Made by a program: the position numbers and the translations under genes
Part shown: piece after piece, positions 59,717 to 64,000 of the stretch
How positions within the stretch are numbered: the first letter of the stretch is position 1
Layout of the letters: every line of letters starts with the position of its first letter
Notes under the pieces: model-generated
Seen by the model: the letters and a program-made list of their open reading frames with translations, nothing else
Told to the model about the DNA's origin: nothing
Database searches by the model: none
Assembly (NCBI RefSeq): GCF_030813355.1
Contig: NZ_JAUSUD010000001.1
Span: 372,001-436,000 of the forward strand
DNA from: Metabacillus malikii
Lineage (GTDB): Bacteria > Bacillota > Bacilli > Bacillales > Bacillaceae
Length of the DNA: 64,000 bases
Direction: 5' to 3'

Positions 59717-59884
59717 ATGTTTGATATTACATTTTTATTTATTATGGCTTTTGCTGGTGGAACTATAGTTATCATTGGTATTTCGGTTATATTAGGTCGA
59801 AGAATTACGGAACCGAAGGAAGAACTCCAACAGAAAGTTAAAAACCTCGAAGAAGAGGTTAGGAAGCTAAAAAATGAGAAATAG
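59717..59884 (+). CDS. small membrane protein with coiled-coil tail, 55 aa
   Basis: One helix (MFDITFLFIMAFAGGTIVII to about residue 26) and a charged heptad-rich tail (EELQQKVKNLEEEVRKLKNE). Layout similar to the 59-aa protein at 50102. RBS AGGGGCTG is weak. No family recognised. Confidence 0.5.
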   Translation: MFDITFLFIMAFAGGTIVIIGISVILGRRITEPKEELQQKVKNLEEEVRKLKNEK

Positions 59885-59910
59885 AAACCTAATTTATTTA
59901 TCTATCAAGG

Positions 59911-59971
59911 GCGTTTCTGCAATGGCAGTAGAGACGTTTTTCGGACTAACGGGGCAGTTTAGTTGAAGAGG
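59911..59971 (+). repeat. terminator followed by PIE
   Basis: GCGTTTCTGC / GCAGTAGAGACG bulged hairpin with TTTTTC, then ACTAACGGGGCAG and TTTAGTTGAAGAGG (59943-59971). This is one of the best palindromes. Confidence 0.65.
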
Positions 59972-60003
59972 AGAAACTAGTCTTTTAATTAAAATTTTAA
60001 AAA

Positions 60004-60028
60004 TAAAAAAGAGAGGGGTTACCTCTCA
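60004..60028 (-). terminator. intrinsic terminator (minus strand)
   Basis: On the minus strand GAGAGG / CCTCTC with loop TAACC, then TTTTTT. It ends the gene at 60037. Confidence 0.75.
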
Positions 60029-60036
60029 GGTGTCTG

Positions 60037-60498
60037 TTACTGTTTGAAAACAAACTGTTCTCTATATTTACGTTGGTTGCTAGGATTATCGCCTTCCTTT
60101 ATCCAGGTTACAACAACTTTAAGCTCTTTTGCTTTTGTATATAAAGGAAAGTTTGAATGATGAAACGGGGGATATAAATTCTTATTAGGTTCACTTTCAA
60201 CAGTAAACAGTTCATATTCAGTGTTTATATTAGGCTCGTCTCTAAATGCTTCAATCCTTACCAATTCAATATATTCATCACCAATGTTCTTAATGTTAAG
60301 ACTATAAAATTTATATAACTCTGGTTTATCAGAAATATTGGCTTTTGGGTCTTCGTTATCAGGCTTGCCTATAACTACTTCCCATTGGTTTGAAGATTTC
60401 TTCACAGGAATTTTATCCAAGGTAGTAGCTAAGCAATTACTAGGTATTAATGTTAACAGTAAAAAAGCAAATAAAGTATATGTTACTATCTTCTTCAA
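60037..60498 (-). CDS. secreted protein, unknown
   Basis: 153 residues with a signal peptide (KKIVTYTLFAFLLLTLIPSN, likely cleavage after LAT) and an Ig-like beta domain: YKFYSLNIKNIGDEYIELVR, then KELKVVVTWIKEGD. Exported, probably binding or surface-associated. TTG start with AAAGGAC upstream. It is the only intact minus-strand gene among the array modules, with its own terminator. Confidence 0.65.
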   Translation of the reverse strand: MKKIVTYTLFAFLLLTLIPSNCLATTLDKIPVKKSSNQWEVVIGKPDNEDPKANISDKPELYKFYSLNIKNIGDEYIELVRIEAFRDEPNINTEYELFTVESEPNKNLYPPFHHSNFPLYTKAKELKVVVTWIKEGDNPSNQRKYREQFVFKQ

Positions 60499-61058
60499 AA
60501 TATCACGTCCTTTTTTGTTTATTTTGCTTAAGGGGAATGAAGTTTATACACATTTATATTTTTTACTTTGTGTCTCATTTCGAACAAAATACTTCCTGAA
60601 TGATAGGGAGTTGTGTAGGATATCTCTTGCTTATTGCGATAACGACGAGGTTAATCTAAGAAGGTAACTCTGGGGAAGACTACCAATCGGTAAATAAAAA
60701 TTATAGGTTGGAGATGACTCAATTCAATGTTTCTAAAAAACTAACTCTTAGCTTATTTTTGATAGTAACATTCCTATTGGGAATTGATGAAAAGAAAGTG
60801 TTTGGTATTTTAGGAAAAATTGAAAGAAATCAAAAAGAATTAAATATAAATAGATATAAGGGTTATTATTCATTATTTAAACTCCCAATAAATCATGATA
60901 ATCCTGTAGGTGGATATTGCGTTGGAATCAGAATGATACATATGTAGTTCAACACTGAGCGAGGAACAGATGATTAATATAGCTAAATCGATAGAATAAT
61001 CTTATTGAAATATAGAAGCAGGTTAGAGCAAAAAAATAATTGAAGGAGGAATGTTTTT
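60499..61058. other. spacer with a doubtful truncated ORF
   Basis: The frame 60714-60947 (about 77 codons, signal-like start SKKLTLSLFLIVTFLLGI, then NRYKGYYSLFKLPIN) follows a weak GGTTGGAG. It may be the 5' remnant of a secreted-protein gene. No terminator or PIE separates it from the next gene. Not called as a CDS. Confidence 0.3.
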
Positions 61059-61670
61059 ATGAAGGATAATCATGAAAAAGTACATAGTGGATTTGAAATA
61101 GAAATAAACGCACCCTACTCATTAAATTATTTAATATATGTTCAAAACATATTTTTGAACAGTAGAAATCAAGATAGAAAAATACCGTTATTTCCATATG
61201 TTGATAGTTCAAAGTGGGGAATTTTAGATGGAGAATTTGAACAGACCTTTAAAGAAGTTTGGGAAGAAACATTTAATAATAACCTTAATGGAATGTATGA
61301 CCATAACGGAATATTAGATTCTGATAAAGCATTATTTCAAAAATTGTTTGAGAATAATGAAACAGGTGTCTTTGGATATTTAGAAAGTGTTAAGTCCTAT
61401 TTAGCATGGTGGGACGGGATTTATGGACAGATAGCCATTGAGGGTATATTTGATGAAGATAGAATGAATAAGATATATAAGGAATTGTCGAAATCAATAA
61501 ATTCCGATAAAAGACTAAAAATTGATTTGATTTATGATAGACCAATATTAATTGGACAATCTGTAGGTTCTTGGTATGCAATTTTAACTATTCAAGATGT
61601 TTTTACTTTTAGGTATGAACAAAGACCAGAGGTAATATCAAAATTATTAAAGTGTTGTGGTGTTAATTAG
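61059..61670 (+). CDS. hypothetical soluble protein
   Basis: 203 residues, no signal or TM helix. KVHSGFEIEINAPYSLNYLI, later FGYLESVKSYLAWWDGIYGQ and LKIDLIYDRPILIGQSVGSW. It reads as an alpha/beta domain and could be an immunity or defence accessory protein, but no motif supports a name. Strong RBS GGAGGA. Followed by the hairpin and PIE at 61684-61768. Confidence 0.6.
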   Translation: MKDNHEKVHSGFEIEINAPYSLNYLIYVQNIFLNSRNQDRKIPLFPYVDSSKWGILDGEFEQTFKEVWEETFNNNLNGMYDHNGILDSDKALFQKLFENNETGVFGYLESVKSYLAWWDGIYGQIAIEGIFDEDRMNKIYKELSKSINSDKRLKIDLIYDRPILIGQSVGSWYAILTIQDVFTFRYEQRPEVISKLLKCCGVN

Positions 61671-61683
61671 ACTTAATTGTTCA

Positions 61684-61768
61684 TAAGTAATGCTTGCATT
61701 ACTTATAGTACTGATAATGTGTGACTTCTTTCTTGTTGAACTAAATGTGTAGGTTAGTTGAATAAGGT
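61684..61768 (+). repeat. hairpin followed by PIE
   Basis: 11-bp perfect stem ATAAGTAATGC / GCATTACTTAT (61684-61707), then palindrome TTGTTGAACTAAATGTG and TAGGTTAGTTGAATAAGG (61734-61768). The right arm is the consensus form. Confidence 0.65.
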
Positions 61769-61824
61769 TCTGGTTATTTATGGTATTATAAAAGAGAGTT
61801 TTAGGGGAGGGGGAAGTCATATAA

Positions 61825-62241
61825 ATGCTAAAGAATCCATCTATTTTTGGATTAGGTGCTGCAATATTATCAATTGCTTTATGGTTAATATTAAACTTCT
61901 TTAATCCATACTCAAATGAAACTAATAATGAACCCACTTTAATAACTTTATTTATGCTGGTTTTTCCTGCATTTATAGCAGTAATTTCATTTTTTACATC
62001 AAGAAAATTATTAATGTTAATTGCTTTCATATGGTCTTTACCTTTAAGTTTGTATATGCTAATGACGCCAGGTATATTTCTACTGTTTGGAATTACTTGT
62101 TTTTTTTATTTGTTAAGTTATATCCTTATGAGTAAAAAAAAGGGTATAAGAATACTTCTTATATTAACAGGTAGCTTTACTTCAACAAAGAGTAAGGCTT
62201 TACTTGTTCCGCTAACTGACCAGGATAGTTTAATAAAATAA
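61825..62241 (+). CDS. four-TM protein whose C-terminus is read from a PIE
   Basis: 138 residues with four hydrophobic helices to about residue 118. The last 25 or so codons (LTGSFTSTKSKALLVPLTDQ onward) lie in the composite PIE at 62171-62240. The original stop appears to have been lost and translation now ends in the repeat. RBS GGGGAGGGGG is strong but about 11 bases from the ATG. No family recognised. Confidence 0.6.
   Translation: MLKNPSIFGLGAAILSIALWLILNFFNPYSNETNNEPTLITLFMLVFPAFIAVISFFTSRKLLMLIAFIWSLPLSLYMLMTPGIFLLFGITCFFYLLSYILMSKKKGIRILLILTGSFTSTKSKALLVPLTDQDSLIK
62171..62240 (+). repeat. PIE composite overlapping a CDS
   Basis: Left arm TTAACAGGTAGC, hairpin GCTTTACTTC / GAGTAAGGC around AACAAA, then CCGCTAACTGACCAGG and ATAGTTTAATAAAA. 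It is read in frame as the C-terminus of the gene at 61825. Confidence 0.6.
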
Positions 62242-62307
62242 ATAGACTCTATTGGTAAAGTTAAAGTGAATCAATTACAATTTATCTGTTTAATGAGGGG
62301 AATTACA

Positions 62308-62568
62308 GTGGAGAAAAAGAAATCGAATAAAAGGTGGATTGCATTATCTTTTTTTTGTTTTATAGTAGGAGTGGCTTTGTGGTTGCCTAACTTTATTCTT
62401 CAATATGGTTATGGCTTTTGGATGTTAACATTTATTATAAATCCCCTCGGTATATTATTTGGCTTTTTAGGGAGAGTCAAGATTGGCATTATCGCGAATA
62501 TAATTATGACTTTTAGCTTTTTTATCATTATGTTTGTTGGTTATCTTATAGAAGCAATGTTTGGGTAA
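62308..62568 (+). CDS. small three-TM protein
   Basis: About 86 residues. A basic start (EKKKSNKRW), then helices at about 10-27, 32-51 and 60-82 with aromatic residues between. GTG at 62308, seven bases after GAGGGGAA; the frame upstream has no RBS. Terminated by the hairpin at 62590. Not recognised. Confidence 0.58.
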   Translation: MEKKKSNKRWIALSFFCFIVGVALWLPNFILQYGYGFWMLTFIINPLGILFGFLGRVKIGIIANIIMTFSFFIIMFVGYLIEAMFG

Positions 62569-62589
62569 ACATTTATCGTAGAAACGTGT

Positions 62590-62647
62590 GCGATTGCTAA
62601 ATAAGCAATCGCCTTTTCACTAACGATGTAGTTTAGTTGAACAATAA
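62590..62647 (+). repeat. terminator followed by PIE
   Basis: GCGATTGC / GCAATCGC perfect 8-bp stem with TTTT, then ACTAACGATGTAG and TTTAGTTGAACAA (62618-62647). The stem resembles the terminator at 4547. Confidence 0.65.
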
Positions 62648-62704
62648 TTTAAAGATTTCAGGTAAAAATACTCATTAATTAAATCTATATTAAAGGAGTA
62701 TTTG

Positions 62705-63559
62705 ATGAAGAAAATCCTGGTAATATTATCTTTTGTTCTTCTTAGTATCCATATTAATAACCATCAAGTGGTTGCGGAAAAACTCCCGAATGAGGTCTTA
62801 TACAAAGATTCTTTGTTGACATTAATTTCAGAAAGTCTTAATGCCCAAAGTGAACAGCCTGATTATAAACTTATTTATGATACTTTGATTACAACACTAT
62901 TCCCCTCCGTAGATAAAGAAATTATTAATTATTATGGCTATCCCAAACAATATGAGGATGCTAAAATTCTGAGTATTACAAGAGAGCATGAGGGCAGTTT
63001 TGATTTTAATACAGAAGTCCAAGTCACAACATTTGAACATGCACATGACCCTCCTTATGGTAAGGAAACAATGACTTTTAATATAAGTCCATATGGGGTT
63101 AAAACCATTAGCTTTCAACATGAGGGCGATAAATTTGAAAAGGATATAAATGAATTTTATAAAGAAACACTTTCAGATATAAAACAGTCTTTTAATTTGA
63201 ATTTAGAGTCTTACTCTTCTTACACATTCAATCAATTGCAATACCAAACAGAAATAAATAAGGAATTTAAATCCCTATTTATTATTGCAGAAGAAATAGT
63301 AACCAACATTTTGCTTCCTGAGAGAAAGATACCCTACAAAAATGATATTGACCCTGTAACCATTATAAAAGGTAATACAGGTTATATACTCTTTAAAAAG
63401 TCCAATGGTACAAATGTAAATTATCAAGTACAAAAGAAAGATAGTAATTGGATAGTAACAGATATAAATAGTAAACGAGGTAAAAAAATGGATTATAAAT
63501 TACCATGGTATGTATGGGAAAAAGTAAAGTCTACTGATAAATTAGTTAGGCTTTTTTAA
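62705..63559 (+). CDS. DUF3888-family secreted protein with extra C-terminal domain
   Basis: About 284 residues. Signal peptide at 1-25 (LVILSFVLLSIHINNHQVVA). The DUF3888 region spans about 30-140: LYKDSLLTLISESL, INYYGYPKQYEDAKILSITR and EVQVTTFEHAHDPPYGKETM. A second domain (about 140-284, KSLFIIAEEIVTNILLPERK onward) is unrecognised; most DUF3888 proteins end near 140, so this looks like a fusion. ATG at 62705, six bases after AAAGGAG. The stop touches the next PIE. Confidence 0.72.
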   Translation: MKKILVILSFVLLSIHINNHQVVAEKLPNEVLYKDSLLTLISESLNAQSEQPDYKLIYDTLITTLFPSVDKEIINYYGYPKQYEDAKILSITREHEGSFDFNTEVQVTTFEHAHDPPYGKETMTFNISPYGVKTISFQHEGDKFEKDINEFYKETLSDIKQSFNLNLESYSSYTFNQLQYQTEINKEFKSLFIIAEEIVTNILLPERKIPYKNDIDPVTIIKGNTGYILFKKSNGTNVNYQVQKKDSNWIVTDINSKRGKKMDYKLPWYVWEKVKSTDKLVRLF

Positions 63560-63600
63560 CTAACTGGTAGCTTTCCCACAACAACGGGAATGCTTCTTTT
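63550..63600 (+). repeat. PIE left arm plus terminator
   Basis: TTTTTTAACTAACTGGTAGC, then stem AGCTTTCCC / GGGAATGCT with TTTTTT (63569-63600). The left arm contains the stop codon of the preceding gene. Confidence 0.6.
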
Positions 63601-63620
63601 TTATGTAAATAAAGAGGAAA

Positions 63621-63640
63621 TTAATGTTAAACTATAGTAG
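63621..63640 (+). promoter_or_regulatory. array promoter motif
   Basis: TTAATGTTAAACTATAGTAG, matching 56026 and 59317. A GTACTTAGGTTTAGTTAAAT stretch follows, similar to 52727 and 58050. Confidence 0.4.
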
Positions 63641-63692
63641 CATCTACTTAAGAGAGAGTACTTAGGTTTAGTTAAATAAAATAGTATAAGTG

Positions 63693-64000
63693 GTGATTTC
63701 AATAAAATTCGTATATAAAACTTTTGATAGTTCTTTTTATGATACCGTTTGCGATTTCTTAATTGAATTATCAAAAGATGACCACAACCATATCAATTGG
63801 AATTGGGCAAGGTGGGAATGGATGGTATTTCATCCTGAGTTTGATAATAGCTTGGCTGATAAAATAGGTTTATGGTTTTATAATAATGAAATGGTAGGTA
63901 TGACAACTTATGACCACTACTTTGGAGAAGCTTTTTATGCAGTTAAGAAAGATTATGAAGAGCTGGAAGAAGAAATATTAGAATATGCTATTACAAACTT
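63693..64000 (+). CDS. GNAT-like protein, 5' part only
   Basis: The first 102 codons of a gene that runs off the window. KFVYKTFDSSFYDTVCDFLI, then WNWARWEWMVFHPEFDN, followed by IGLWFYNNEMVGMTTYDHYF: the N-terminal strands of a GNAT of the type that begins with a substrate-lid helix pair. The acetyl-CoA loop would lie beyond the end. The GTG at 63693 has only a weak RBS, so the start is uncertain. Confidence 0.55.
   Translation, partial: MISIKFVYKTFDSSFYDTVCDFLIELSKDDHNHINWNWARWEWMVFHPEFDNSLADKIGLWFYNNEMVGMTTYDHYFGEAFYAVKKDYEELEEEILEYAITN

Noticed and set aside
39803-63600. True integron with attC sites
   Set aside because: No integrase gene or attI-like site in the window. The palindromes lack the paired R/L box layout with extrahelical bases that defines attC, and many modules seem to have their own promoters. 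Kept only as an analogy.

Overview
The window looks like a chromosomal segment of a low-GC, spore-forming-type Firmicute of the family Bacillaceae. The base composition is AT-rich, Shine-Dalgarno sequences are strong (GGAGG type), TTG and GTG starts are frequent, intrinsic terminators are abundant, and the protein families are typical of Bacillus relatives: a YcgT-type ferredoxin-NADP reductase under a Fur box, an MsmX-dependent-type sugar ABC importer, EcsB, DUF3139, DUF3888, DUF1835 and CBO0543. The species cannot be fixed from sequence alone. No rRNA, tRNA, CRISPR array, intact transposase or recombinase was seen.

Layout. 1-6 kb: small membrane proteins, a MarR-rhodanese operon, a Nudix hydrolase, a GNAT, a CPBP protease and several decayed gene fragments. 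6.4-21 kb: ordinary regulator-plus-target pairs, mostly divergent: MocR regulator/hisC, WYL regulator/GyrI-like protein, MmyB-type regulator with an FMN reductase-Dabb-SDR operon, a beta-lactamase-family serine hydrolase, a methyltransferase and the Fur-controlled reductase. 21-34 kb: RidA/HxlR pair, an MMPL exporter followed by an OmpR-type two-component system, small membrane proteins, DUF523, and a nitroreductase divergent from its MerR regulator. 34.6-45 kb: an apparent glucuronide-utilisation locus (AraC regulator, solute-binding protein, two permeases, GH2 beta-glucuronidase). It is split by a roughly 3.9 kb block of unrelated small genes, but both halves keep the same long promoter/operator sequence.

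From about 39.8 kb to the end, and sparsely in 1-5 kb and 22-32 kb, the chromosome looks like an array of one-gene modules. They lie almost all on the + strand. Each has its own promoter and RBS, a small accessory gene (Nudix, GNAT, VOC, SRPBCC, SMI1/KNR4, DUF families, tiny membrane proteins), a terminator, and then a recurrent imperfect palindrome of about 30 bp. I call this palindrome the PIE (palindromic intergenic element). Its arms are close to TTCAACTAAC and GTTAGTTGAATAAGG around a GGGGCAG or GGTGC centre. Two modules occur twice in the window with conserved flanks, and several modules are broken by frameshifts or reduced to scraps. A second copy-type cdsA and an isolated, frameshifted ecsB lie inside the array.

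The layout recalls an integron cassette array, but no integrase is visible and the modules seem to carry their own promoters, so the mechanism is open. The PIE array is the feature most worth following up. The split glucuronide regulon and a group II intron domain V-like scrap at 51.5 kb come next.
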